From contig NC_020054.1 of the NCBI RefSeq assembly GCF_000331105.1, positions 5,362,555-5,426,554 of the forward strand: a DNA stretch of 64,000 nucleotides. The letters run 5' to 3'. Source of the stretch: Fibrella aestuarina BUZ 2. Its GTDB lineage: Bacteria; Bacteroidota; Bacteroidia; Cytophagales; Spirosomataceae. Numbering within the stretch: position 1 is the stretch's first letter; each line of letters opens with the position of its first letter. The position numbers were made by a program, and so were the translations under genes. Below are positions 1-11,966 of this stretch, one piece after another. Under the pieces are notes generated by a model. That model ran no database searches and was not told the origin of the DNA. It saw nothing but the letters and a program-made list of their open reading frames with translations.

Positions 1-130
1 ACACCGTTCGCAGGTACGCTTTCGCAGGCGCGTTGTACGTACCTACTTTGCCGGTGAGCGTGTAGGCACCACTTTGGGCCAACCCCGCCAGTGGCAGGAG
101 CGCGCAGGCCATAGAAACCAGGTTTTTCAC
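1..130 (-). CDS. N-terminal fragment of a secreted protein (runs off left edge)
   Basis: Reading leftward from a GTG at 128-130 gives an open frame to the window edge. It starts MKNLVSMACALLPLAGLAQ, a signal peptide with a Lys near the start, a hydrophobic core and an A-Q cleavage site. The mature start (SGAYTLTGKVGTYNAPAKAY) resembles the DUF4369-type N-terminal domain of Bacteroidota thiol:disulfide (TlpA/ResA-like) proteins. That assignment is from memory on about 25 residues. An in-frame ATG at 112-110 is possible but would remove the charged start of the signal peptide. Confidence 0.5.
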   Translation of the reverse strand, partial: MKNLVSMACALLPLAGLAQSGAYTLTGKVGTYNAPAKAYLRTV

Positions 131-609
131 AATCGTTATCAAGCTTGATTTACTGTAATGATAACAGTTTTGGGCAACCAGACCAGCCATTACGGTACTT
201 TTTAGTCAGAAAGTCACCAAAAGGTGGCGACGTGTTGGATTAAAAGCCCCCCAACAGAGGGCACGCCGGATACACCCCATACTTTCCGGCGGATTAGTCC
301 CTAACCACCCGACGTTAGGGTTTTCCCTGAATTATATGCCTTTGGGGTTTTCGGTAGCAATAGAGGCTCAGGCCAATCCTAATTTTGCTATCAATAATTC
401 TATTTGGTATCCGTTCCAGTTGCCGCCAGCATTCGGAAGGCAGCCCCACCCGGCCATTGATTTCAGTAACCTTGCCCGCATATGGCCTGACGGGCGTTAG
501 GTACGACGGTGATTTTGGTTTATAGTACGTAAGCGTTCTCTGCAGCCACGACGGCCCAGACAACCTTGAGCCGTTGGCAGAGGATGTTACCGCTTACTCC
601 TAAACACGC
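131..609. other. 479-base gap without a supported gene
   Basis: Divergent spacer between the leftward fragment and the rightward NIPSNAP gene, so it should carry promoters for both. I see no convincing TTTG-N19-TAnnTTTG pair. A 7-bp perfect hairpin (CCCTAAC at 299-305, GTTAGGG at 314-320) followed by TTTT resembles a small terminator on the plus strand, but no upstream plus-strand gene needs one. The 82-codon minus-strand frame at 315-563 has no recognisable protein character. Confidence 0.4.
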
Positions 610-1392
610 ATGAAACGCAGACAATTTGTAACTGCCTCGCTGGCAGCTTCCGCCGCCCTGACAACCGCTCAGGCAAACCCCTTGACCACCCCGATGGCCC
701 CGGCCCGCAAGCAGGTCTATGAACTTCGGGTCTATGAGTTTCGCTTCAACCTGTCGCAGGCGGGTCTGAACAGCTACCTCACCGAGGGGCTGATTCCCGC
801 CCTGAACCGGATGGGCGTGAAGAACGTGGGCGTCTTCACGGAAATGGGCAAACCCGAGCCCGCCAAAACGTACGTGCTGATTCCCTACGGTTCGTGGGAA
901 GAGTATGGCATGGCCGCCACTAAGCTCGCCGCCGATACAGCCTACGGGCAGGCGAAGGCCAAATACGACGCCCTGACGCCCGACAAAGCCCCGTTTGTGC
1001 GCTACACCACCACGCTACTCAACGCCTTCGACGGCCTGCCCGCGCTGACCGTGCCCAAGGCGGAAGGCCGCCTGTTTGAACTACGGACCTACGAAGGCTA
1101 CTCGGAAGATGCCGTGCGGCGGAAAGTAAAAATGTTCAACGACGAAGAAATCACGATTTTCAACAAAACGGGGCTGCATCCGGTCTTTTTCGGCGAAGTG
1201 GTGGCCGGCGAACACATGCCCTGCCTCACCTACATGCTGACGTTCAAGGACATGGCCGAACGCGATGCCAACTGGAAACAGTTCAGCGCCAACCCCGACT
1301 GGAAACGGGTATCGGGCGCTCCCGAATACGCCAACACCGTGTCGTTCATTCACCGGGTGTTTCTGGAACCGGCCGCTTCCTCGCAGATTTAA
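610..1392 (+). CDS. NIPSNAP family secreted protein
   Basis: 260 residues. It begins MKRRQFVTASLAASAALTTAQA, a twin-arginine-like export signal (R-R-Q-F). Two NIPSNAP-type alpha/beta-barrel halves follow: the first from about residue 37 (VYELRVYEFR), the second from about 155 (GRLFELRTYEGY). The double arrangement is usual for Bacteroidota NIPSNAP proteins; the biochemical role of the family is unsettled. It lies 47 bases before the GH9 gene on the same strand and is probably the first gene of the polysaccharide operon. Confidence 0.8.
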   Translation: MKRRQFVTASLAASAALTTAQANPLTTPMAPARKQVYELRVYEFRFNLSQAGLNSYLTEGLIPALNRMGVKNVGVFTEMGKPEPAKTYVLIPYGSWEEYGMAATKLAADTAYGQAKAKYDALTPDKAPFVRYTTTLLNAFDGLPALTVPKAEGRLFELRTYEGYSEDAVRRKVKMFNDEEITIFNKTGLHPVFFGEVVAGEHMPCLTYMLTFKDMAERDANWKQFSANPDWKRVSGAPEYANTVSFIHRVFLEPAASSQI

Positions 1393-1439
1393 GTGCAGTA
1401 CGTACCCCTCTTCCTCTCGTTTTAACCAGGCAGGCACCC

Positions 1440-3281
1440 ATGCACCTGACACTCCCGGCCCTGCGCCTCCGCTTCCTTCTGGGCGGTCTTTTCTTCGTGG
1501 CGCAAACCCAGGCCCAGTCGGTTTCCGAATCGATCCGGCTCAACCAGATCGGGTTTTACCCCAACGCGGCTAAGGTCGCCATTATCGTAGCCGGGTCAGA
1601 CGCCAACGGGTCGGACGCCAACAGGCCGGACGCTGCCCAGCCCTTTCAGCTGACCACGCCCGACGGCAAGCAGGTGGTGTTCTCAGGTACGTTGAGTGCG
1701 GCTCGCAAAAACGTCATTTCGGGTAAACTGGCACGTACAGCCGATTTTTCGGCCTTTAAAAAAGCTGGGACCTACGTCGTGAACGTACCTGGCCTGGGGC
1801 GCTCTTATCCGTTTTCGATTGGGGCCAACGTGCACCGCCCCGTGGCAGTGGGCGCGCTCAAAGGGTTTTATTACCAGCGCATGAGCACCGACCTGCCCGA
1901 ACGCTACGCCGGGCAATGGCACCGCCCCGCCGGACACCCCGACAACCACGTCTGGATTCACCCGTCGGCGGCCACGGCCACGCGCCCGGCGGGCAGCACG
2001 ATGGCTTCGCCGCGCGGCTGGTATGATGCCGGCGATTACAACAAGTACATCGTCAATTCGGGCATCACGATGGGTACGTTGCTGTCGCTTTGCGAAGACT
2101 TCCCCGACTTCTGCCGCACGCTGACCACCAACATCCCCGAAAGCAACAACCGCCTGCCCGACCTGCTCGATGAATCGCTCTGGAACCTGCGCTGGATGCT
2201 GACCATGCAGGACCCCGACGATGGGGGCGTATACCACAAACTCACCAACCCGAAGTTCGACGGGATGGTGATGCCCGACAAGGCCGGTTCACCCGATCGG
2301 ACGAGCGATCGCTACGCCATTCAGAAAACCATCACGGCGACGCTCGACTTTGCGGCCGTGATGGCGCAGGCCAGTCGGGTGCTCAAACCTTATGGCCGCG
2401 AGCTGCCCGGCCTGGCCGATTCGTGCCTGACCGCCGCCACCAAAGCCTGGCAGTGGGCCAAACAGAACCCCAATGCGCTCTACGATCAGGAAGCGATGAA
2501 CCGTGCCTTCGACCCCGACGTAACCACAGGGGCCTACGGCGACCGCAACGCGGGCGACGAGTGGATCTGGGCGGCAGCCGAGCTCTACCTGACTACCAAA
2601 GACGACGCGTATTACACCGCCGTCGACCTGTTTCCCGACGCTAAAACCCAGCTTCCGTCGTGGGCGCAGGTACGTCCGCTGGCTTACTATTCGCTTGCCC
2701 GCCTGCGTAATCAACTGACGGCCCGCGGCCAACAGGATCTGCCGAAGGTGAAAGCCCAGCTTCTCCAGCTGGCCGATGGCCTGCGGCAGGACGTGGCGAA
2801 ACACGCGTTTCAGACACCGATGGGAAAGGTAGCGAGCGACTACATCTGGGGTAGCAGCGCCGTAGCGGCCAATCAGGGCATCGCCCTCATTCAGGCGTAC
2901 CGGCTCACCAACGACGCCACGTACCTGAACGCCGCCCTCGCCAACCTCGATTACCTGCTGGGCCGCAATGCCGTGGGCTACTCGTTCGTCACGGGTTTTG
3001 GTCATAAAACGCCCATGCACCCGCACCACCGCCCATCGGTCGCCGACGGCATCGATGCGCCCGTGCCGGGTTTACTGTCGGGCGGAACCAACGCCAACGC
3101 CGCCCGGCAGGATAAATGCCCGGGCTATACCACCACCGTCGCCGATGAGGTCTTTCTGGACGCCGACTGCTCGTATGCCTCTAACGAAATCGCCATCAAC
3201 TGGAATGCGCCGCTGGTGTATCTGGCCGCGGCGGTCGAAGCGCTTCAGCAGAAAGCGACACCTATTCCAGCGCAGCCCTGA
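1440..3281 (+). CDS. Glycoside hydrolase family 9 endoglucanase
   Basis: 613 residues: signal peptide (about 1-26), an N-terminal Ig-like CelD_N domain opening with IRLNQIGFYP, then the GH9 (alpha/alpha)6 catalytic domain. Family hallmarks are visible: WYDAGDYNKY near residue 194 (catalytic base Asp pair), HPHHRPS near 527 and SNEIAINWNAP near 581, holding the acid Glu. The family hydrolyses internal beta-1,4 bonds of cellulose or mixed-linked and xylo-glucans by inversion. It is probably periplasmic or surface-exposed, with no type IX sorting domain seen. It stands between the NIPSNAP and esterase genes. Confidence 0.9.
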   Translation: MHLTLPALRLRFLLGGLFFVAQTQAQSVSESIRLNQIGFYPNAAKVAIIVAGSDANGSDANRPDAAQPFQLTTPDGKQVVFSGTLSAARKNVISGKLARTADFSAFKKAGTYVVNVPGLGRSYPFSIGANVHRPVAVGALKGFYYQRMSTDLPERYAGQWHRPAGHPDNHVWIHPSAATATRPAGSTMASPRGWYDAGDYNKYIVNSGITMGTLLSLCEDFPDFCRTLTTNIPESNNRLPDLLDESLWNLRWMLTMQDPDDGGVYHKLTNPKFDGMVMPDKAGSPDRTSDRYAIQKTITATLDFAAVMAQASRVLKPYGRELPGLADSCLTAATKAWQWAKQNPNALYDQEAMNRAFDPDVTTGAYGDRNAGDEWIWAAAELYLTTKDDAYYTAVDLFPDAKTQLPSWAQVRPLAYYSLARLRNQLTARGQQDLPKVKAQLLQLADGLRQDVAKHAFQTPMGKVASDYIWGSSAVAANQGIALIQAYRLTNDATYLNAALANLDYLLGRNAVGYSFVTGFGHKTPMHPHHRPSVADGIDAPVPGLLSGGTNANAARQDKCPGYTTTVADEVFLDADCSYASNEIAINWNAPLVYLAAAVEALQQKATPIPAQP

Positions 3282-3352
3282 CCTAACCAACTGGCTATCA
3301 ATAGCAAGTTTCTTACTAATCATTTCGTATTGTTTTCTCCCCACTGTCACCC

Positions 3353-5302
3353 ATGAGCGTTCGTTTTTTCTGTTCCGTTCTGCTGCTTGCCAGTCTGGCG
3401 GCGCATGGCCAGGTCCGTATGGCCCGCATTTTCTCCGACCACGTGGTTTTGCAACGGCAACAGGCTATTCCGGTTTGGGGCTGGGCCAAACCGCGCGAGA
3501 CCGTGAAGGTGACGCTGGCGGGCCAGACGCAGCAAACCAAGGCCGACGCCAACGGTAAATGGATGGTGCGGTTTACGCCCCTAGAAGCGGGTGGCCCCCA
3601 CACACTGGTCGCCACGGCCAAATCGGGCAACGCGCAGGCAACTGACGTGCTCATTGGCGAGGTGTGGCTTTGCTCGGGGCAATCGAACATGGAATGGCCG
3701 GTGCGGCAGGCCAACAATTTTGCGGCCGAAAAAAAGAACGCCAATTTCCCGACCATCCGGCATTTCCGCGTGGAGCACGAGTTGGCCCTGACCCCGCAAA
3801 CCGACCTGAAAACGGGCGACTGGAAAGTGGCGTCGTCGGAAACGGTGGGCGACTTCACGGCGGTCGGGTTCTTTTTCGCCCGTGAGCTGGCCCAGAAACT
3901 GAACGTACCCATCGGGCTGATGCACTCGTCGTGGGGCGGGTCGCAGGTCGAGGGCTGGATTAGCAAGGAAGGGATGTTGAGCAACGACGAGCTGCGACCT
4001 ACCGTGCAAAACCTGCCCACCAACTGGGCCGCCGCCGACAGCCTGGTCGACCTGAAACTCCGCAAACAGCTACAGGTGCCGGTAAACCTTACCCCCGCCG
4101 ACGAAGCCAACTACCTCAAGCCGGACTACACGTTTGCGGGCTGGCGAAAAACCGACCCCATCGGCCAGTGGGAATGGAAAGACATGCGCGGGTTCACCGG
4201 GCGCGGGTACATGGCCCGGCTCGTCGACATTCCCGAGGAGATGGTTGGCACGCAGACCACGCTGGCCCTGGCCGAAAACGACAGCCCGAATCAACTCTAC
4301 ATCAACGGTAAACTCGTGGCCGAAGGCACGATGCAGGGCGTTCGGAAGTTCACCATTCCGGCCAACACCTGGCAGGCGGGCCAAAACCGGATTGTGCTGA
4401 AGCTAGGCAACATGGTGAACCCCAGCTGGTATGGACCGGGGCTGAAGGGTTCGGCTACGGACCTTTACGTGGAAGACGGGTTGCAGCGCATCAGCCTCGG
4501 CAGCGACTGGTTCATCATGCCCGCCTTCGCCGAAAAGCACGAGTACAAGCGGTTCATGAACAACGTCGCCATCAGTATTTACAACGCCATGATCGCTCCG
4601 CTGGAACCCATGGCCATGCGCGGGGTACTGTGGTATCAGGGCGAAACCAACGCCGGGCGGTCGTATCAGTACCGGCAGTCCTTTCCGCTGCTCATTAACG
4701 ACTGGCGGCAGAAATTCGGGCAGACCATGTCGTTCTATTTTGCCCAGCTCTCGAGCTATGGCCCTAGCCAGAGCAGCAACCAGGGAAGCGGCTGGGCCGA
4801 ACTGCGCGAAGCCCAGACCATGACCCTTAGCCTACCCAAAACTGGTATGGCTGTCATCACCGACATTGGCAACCCCAAAGACATCCACCCGACCAACAAG
4901 CAGGACGTGGGCCACCGGCTGGCGCTGAACGCCCTCAAACTCGACTACGGGCAGACCGTCAATTACAGCTCGCCGATGTACGACAAGGTGACGTTTGACG
5001 GAAACAAAGCCATTGTCCGTTTCAAGCATGCCGACGTTGGTCTGACGGCGCACGACAAGTATGGCTACGTCAAAGGCTTCGAGATTGCGGGCGACGACAA
5101 AGTGTTTTACTACGCGCAGGCGACGATCAGCGGCAACACGGTGGTAGTGTCACACCCGAAGGTGGCCAAACCGGCGTCGGTGCGATACGCCTGGTCTGAC
5201 TCACCCGACGAAGCTAACCTCTTCAGCATCGATGGCCTGCCCGCCAACCCCTTCCGCACCGACGACTGGCCCGGCGTCACGCAGAAAGTCCGCTTCGACT
5301 AG
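3353..5302 (+). CDS. Sialate O-acetylesterase-type carbohydrate esterase (SASA domain)
   Basis: 649 residues with signal peptide MSVRFFCSVLLLASLAAHGQ. An N-terminal beta domain (RIFSDHVVLQRQQAIPVWGWA) precedes the SGNH/SASA esterase core. The nucleophile block CSGQSNMEWPV lies near residue 107, a jelly-roll insert follows, then WYQGETN near 427 and DIHPTN near 510 (likely Asp/His). Family members remove O-acetyl groups from sialic acids or plant glycans. Beside GH9 and GH26 enzymes, deacetylation of acetylated mannan or hemicellulose is the better guess (inference). It is 71 bases after GH9. Confidence 0.88.
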   Translation: MSVRFFCSVLLLASLAAHGQVRMARIFSDHVVLQRQQAIPVWGWAKPRETVKVTLAGQTQQTKADANGKWMVRFTPLEAGGPHTLVATAKSGNAQATDVLIGEVWLCSGQSNMEWPVRQANNFAAEKKNANFPTIRHFRVEHELALTPQTDLKTGDWKVASSETVGDFTAVGFFFARELAQKLNVPIGLMHSSWGGSQVEGWISKEGMLSNDELRPTVQNLPTNWAAADSLVDLKLRKQLQVPVNLTPADEANYLKPDYTFAGWRKTDPIGQWEWKDMRGFTGRGYMARLVDIPEEMVGTQTTLALAENDSPNQLYINGKLVAEGTMQGVRKFTIPANTWQAGQNRIVLKLGNMVNPSWYGPGLKGSATDLYVEDGLQRISLGSDWFIMPAFAEKHEYKRFMNNVAISIYNAMIAPLEPMAMRGVLWYQGETNAGRSYQYRQSFPLLINDWRQKFGQTMSFYFAQLSSYGPSQSSNQGSGWAELREAQTMTLSLPKTGMAVITDIGNPKDIHPTNKQDVGHRLALNALKLDYGQTVNYSSPMYDKVTFDGNKAIVRFKHADVGLTAHDKYGYVKGFEIAGDDKVFYYAQATISGNTVVVSHPKVAKPASVRYAWSDSPDEANLFSIDGLPANPFRTDDWPGVTQKVRFD

Positions 5303-5328
5303 TACTCATTACCCATTTACTCACCGTT

Positions 5329-6510
5329 ATGAAACCCATTCTGTCCTCCAACGTCTTCGTTTCAACCATCGCAGCCGTTGGGCTGACGGCCGGAACGCTC
5401 GCCGGCCCTTCTACCCTTGCCGGGCCCCGCCCGAAACTGATCGACGCCCACGCTACGAAAGAAACCAAAGCGCTGTACCACAACCTCGACAAACTGTCGC
5501 GGAAGCACATTCTGTTTGGGCATCAGCACGCCACCGAATACGGCCACGGCTGGACGGGCGACGCCAACCGCTCCGACGTCAAATCGGTCAGCGGGTCGCA
5601 CCCCGCCGTGATTGGGGTCGACTTCAGTGGCTTATCGGGGCGCCCGGAGGCGGTGATCGAAAAGACAAAGGCGGAGCTTCGGAGGCAGATTGCCGACACC
5701 TACGACCGGGGCGGCGTAACGACCGTAGCCTGGCATTTTTCCAACCCTGTAACGCCCCGAACGGGCTTTTACTGGAAGGATTCCGTATCGGCCCCGGCGG
5801 TGGCTAATCTGGTGCCGGGCGGGTCGCACCACGCGCAGTACAAGGCCATTTTGCGAACGGTGGCCGATCTGGCCAACACGACTAAAGGCAGCGATGGCAA
5901 GCTGGTGCCGATGCTCTTCCGGCCGTATCACGAACTGGACGGCGGCTGGTTCTGGTGGGGCAAGCCGCATTGCTCGCGCGATGAGTTCACCAGCCTTTGG
6001 CGCTTCACGGTAACGTACCTGCGCGACAGCCTACAAGTCCATAACTTCATCTACACGTTTTCACCCGATTGCCTCTACAAATCCGAAGCCGACTACACCG
6101 ACCGCTACCCCGGCAACGACTGGGTCGATGTGGTCGGCGTCGATAACTACGCCGATTTTGGCCGGAATGGGCGTTACAACATACCGGCGGGCATTGCCAA
6201 GCTCAAAATCATGGCCGATTTCGCCGCGAAAAACGGTAAACTGGCTGCTTTCACCGAAACCGGTCTGGAATCCATCCCCGACACGACCTGGTGGACCAAC
6301 ACGCTGCTAAAATCGCTGAAAGCCGAGAAGTTGAAGCTGGCCTATGTGCTGGTCTGGCGCAATGATACCCGCAGCCCCACGCACTACTACGCTCCCTACC
6401 CCGGTCAGGTAAGCGTGCCCGATTTTATGCGGTTTTATCAGGACCCGTACACTCTGTTTGAAACCGACCTGCCCAACCTCTACCGGCGTAAACGGCTGCT
6501 GTTCTTTTAG
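5329..6510 (+). CDS. Glycoside hydrolase family 26 beta-mannanase
   Basis: 393 residues, signal peptide at the N terminus. GH26 signatures are clear: KHILFGHQHATEYGHGW near residue 62, RPYHELDGGWFWWG near 199 (acid/base Glu in HE), and FTETGLE near 308 (nucleophile Glu). GH26 is a retaining clan-A family whose main activity is endo-beta-1,4-mannanase. It begins 26 bases after the esterase stop, supporting one transcript. Its stop is only 17 bases from the stop of the convergent amidase, with no hairpin between them. Confidence 0.9.
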   Translation: MKPILSSNVFVSTIAAVGLTAGTLAGPSTLAGPRPKLIDAHATKETKALYHNLDKLSRKHILFGHQHATEYGHGWTGDANRSDVKSVSGSHPAVIGVDFSGLSGRPEAVIEKTKAELRRQIADTYDRGGVTTVAWHFSNPVTPRTGFYWKDSVSAPAVANLVPGGSHHAQYKAILRTVADLANTTKGSDGKLVPMLFRPYHELDGGWFWWGKPHCSRDEFTSLWRFTVTYLRDSLQVHNFIYTFSPDCLYKSEADYTDRYPGNDWVDVVGVDNYADFGRNGRYNIPAGIAKLKIMADFAAKNGKLAAFTETGLESIPDTTWWTNTLLKSLKAEKLKLAYVLVWRNDTRSPTHYYAPYPGQVSVPDFMRFYQDPYTLFETDLPNLYRRKRLLFF

Positions 6511-6527
6511 CAACGAAGGACGGGCGT

Positions 6528-8039
6528 TTACAACGACGGCAGTTTGTCGGCCCAGGGTTGCGCCTGTTCCAGTTGCCCCGCCACGCGGAACAGTAGCGCC
6601 TCGTTGCCCAGCGCGGCCGTGAACATGGACCCAACGGGCAACCCATCGACCGTCCAGTAAAGCGGCACCGACATCGACGGCTGACCAGTCATGTTGGCGA
6701 CGGGCGTAAACGGAATGTAGCCAAACGATTTTTCGGCCAGTTGGTCGATCTGCCGACTGCCTTTCATAAACCGCAGCCCACCCACCGTGTCGATCATTTT
6801 GAGCAGTTGGGTTTCGGAAGCGCTGTTTTGTAACTCACCGATGGCGATGGGGGGCCGCGCCATCACGGGCGTCAGCAGCAGGTCATAGGTTTCGTGGAGC
6901 TTGCCCATGATCCGGCTGAGGGCATTCCAGCGGTGCGTCTGGTACGCAAAATCGGCCGCCGAATAGCCTTCGGCCAGCCGGGCCAATGCCCAGGTATTCA
7001 GTTCCACGTCGTCGCGGCGGGTTGGGCGTTTGAGGTAATCGGCCAGTTCACGGAGAGTCGCGCCCGTTTCGCCAATCACCATCGTCAGGAACAGTTCGCT
7101 CAGCGCGGTATGGTCGTAGGGCAACGCAATTTCATCGACGGCATACCCCAGCGTTTCCAGCAGTTTGGCCGTATGTTGCACCGCCCGGACGCACTCCTCG
7201 TGGGTACGTTGCCCCGGAAATGGATGCTGGGTCGTGAGGGCCACGCGCAGCTTGCGCGGGCTCACCTCGACGGGATCGCGCCCCACCTGACTCAGAAACG
7301 AGTCGGCCGGTTTGTCAAAGGCATATGGGTCGCCGACCGCCGGGCCAGCGATGACGTCGAGCAGCGCGGCACTGTCGCGCACGGTGCGGCTTACTACGTG
7401 GCTCCGTACGCAGCCCTGCCACAGCTCACCAAAACCAGGCCCCATGCTGGCCCGCCCCCGCGACGGCATCAGGCCAAACAGCCCACAACACGAGGCCGGA
7501 ATACGGATGCTCCCGCCCCCATCCGACGCCGTAGCGGCCGGCACGATACCCGCCGCCACCGCTGCCGCCGAGCCGCCACTGCTGCCCCCCGGTGAGTGCG
7601 TGGGTTTCCAGGGGTTGCGGGTCGGACCATATAGGGTTGACTCAGTATAAGGCGTTAGACCAAACTCTGGCGTATTTGTTTTTCCAAAAAACACCAGCCC
7701 GGCCTGCTTGTATCGCGCTACACTGTAGCTGTCGTGCGACGATACGTACCCAGCGTAGCCTTTGCAGCCCATCTTCAGCGGCGTTCCGGCCCATTCCAGT
7801 TCCAGATCTTTCAGCAGAAAGGGAACACCCCGCAATGGCCCATCGTCGGGCAACTGATCGAGCATCCGGCGCCCCTGTTCGTAGAGGGGCGTCACGATCG
7901 CGTTGAGCGTGGGATTGACGCGCTCGGCCTGCGCAATGGCCATATCGAGTAATTCGATGGGTGTAGCCTCACCCCGCTGCACCAAATCGGCCAGCGCCAG
8001 AGCGTCGTGTTGCGTGTATTCGGAAGGAGTCATGACCAT
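6528..8039 (-). CDS. Amidase signature family hydrolase
   Basis: 503 residues, no signal peptide. The amidase-signature triad is visible: Lys77 in PFLLKDLE, the cis-Ser in GGSSGGSAAAVAAG (about 151-164) and Ser177 in DGGGSIRIPA. The length fits 6-aminohexanoate dimer hydrolase/GatA-like amidases; without GatB/GatC neighbours it is not likely tRNA amidotransferase. The substrate cannot be read from sequence. ATG at 8039 and a second ATG two codons on are both possible starts. It follows the GH2 gene on the same strand after 101 bases containing an inverted repeat. Confidence 0.88.
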   Translation of the reverse strand: MVMTPSEYTQHDALALADLVQRGEATPIELLDMAIAQAERVNPTLNAIVTPLYEQGRRMLDQLPDDGPLRGVPFLLKDLELEWAGTPLKMGCKGYAGYVSSHDSYSVARYKQAGLVFFGKTNTPEFGLTPYTESTLYGPTRNPWKPTHSPGGSSGGSAAAVAAGIVPAATASDGGGSIRIPASCCGLFGLMPSRGRASMGPGFGELWQGCVRSHVVSRTVRDSAALLDVIAGPAVGDPYAFDKPADSFLSQVGRDPVEVSPRKLRVALTTQHPFPGQRTHEECVRAVQHTAKLLETLGYAVDEIALPYDHTALSELFLTMVIGETGATLRELADYLKRPTRRDDVELNTWALARLAEGYSAADFAYQTHRWNALSRIMGKLHETYDLLLTPVMARPPIAIGELQNSASETQLLKMIDTVGGLRFMKGSRQIDQLAEKSFGYIPFTPVANMTGQPSMSVPLYWTVDGLPVGSMFTAALGNEALLFRVAGQLEQAQPWADKLPSL

Positions 8040-8059
8040 GAACCGTTATCAGGTAACCG

Positions 8060-8112
8060 GGATGTTCCGTTTTACAATCGGTTGTTGCATACAATAGTAA
8101 ACCGGAACATCC
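8060..8112. repeat. Inverted repeat between GH2 and amidase genes
   Basis: Arms 8060-8075 and 8097-8112 match at 15 of 16 positions with a 21-base loop. It lies between the GH2 stop (8141) and the amidase start (8039). A terminator or processing hairpin for the GH2 transcript is likely, but there is no T-run. Confidence 0.6.
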
Positions 8113-8140
8113 ATACTTGGTAGCGATTCGTTGTTCCTTG

Positions 8141-11440
<3,300 letters not shown>

Positions 11441-11525
11441 CTAAGTTTTCACAAAGTAACAAAGCCGTAAGATAGCAGCAAAGGGCTAGGTTTACGCAAC
11501 CGTTGGCCACTTCAGAACGCCAAAT

Positions 11526-11582
11526 AGGCCAGGGGAGCCGGGCTTACGACTACTTAGTTCGTAAACCCGGCTCCCCTGGCCT
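11526..11582. terminator. 24-bp near-perfect inverted repeat
   Basis: Arms 11526-11549 and 11559-11582 match at 23 of 24 positions around a 9-base loop. It sits between the start of the GH2 gene (11431) and the end of the small minus-strand gene (stop 11636), so it probably terminates the latter. No long T-run flanks it. Confidence 0.65.
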
Positions 11583-11635
11583 GTTGCGTATGTATACGGA
11601 TACTGCTTTGCCGACTAGCTAGCCGATGCACTTCC

Positions 11636-11884
11636 CTAGCGACTGCTGCTATGGCCCGAATGACCACTGCCGCCGCGTTCGTCGGCCAGCTCAGTCTTTG
11701 ACTTGCCACCCGGCGTCTGCTGGCGGCCCTGGGGGGCGTGATCATCTTCCTCGCTCTGCTTGCTTTTATGCACGCCCCGCGAGGTCTTACCCTGGTTTTC
11801 GTCGGGCAGGTTGGTATTCAATTCGTGCTTCTTGGTGTCGTCGGCGGTCTCACGGACGGTCGGCTGGGTTGTTTGCTTGCTCAT
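11636..11884 (-). CDS. Small hydrophilic, probably disordered protein
   Basis: 82 residues, starting MSKQTTQPTVRETADDTKK and ending GGSGHSGHSSSR. It is rich in Lys, Glu, Gln, Thr, Ser and Gly, with almost no hydrophobic residues and no Cys. No family recognised. It is divergent from the NFACT gene, whose start lies 82 bases away, so the two share a promoter region. A strong hairpin lies downstream. It may be a small stress-related protein, but that is a guess. Confidence 0.55.
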   Translation of the reverse strand: MSKQTTQPTVRETADDTKKHELNTNLPDENQGKTSRGVHKSKQSEEDDHAPQGRQQTPGGKSKTELADERGGSGHSGHSSSR

Positions 11885-11966
11885 AACGTTGATCGTTTAT
11901 ACAATAGCAACACCCACTACGCCCCGTTGTTTACCTTTGTCGACTATCTGGCTGGCGGATTTACGT

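Noticed and set aside
315..563. 82-codon minus-strand open frame
   Set aside because: No signal, motif or credible composition, and it covers a spacer with a hairpin at its end; treated as chance.
11760..11966. Upstream extension of the NFACT frame
   Set aside because: It overlaps the divergent small gene and its translation is unlike NFACT; ATG 11967 gives the family's normal N terminus.
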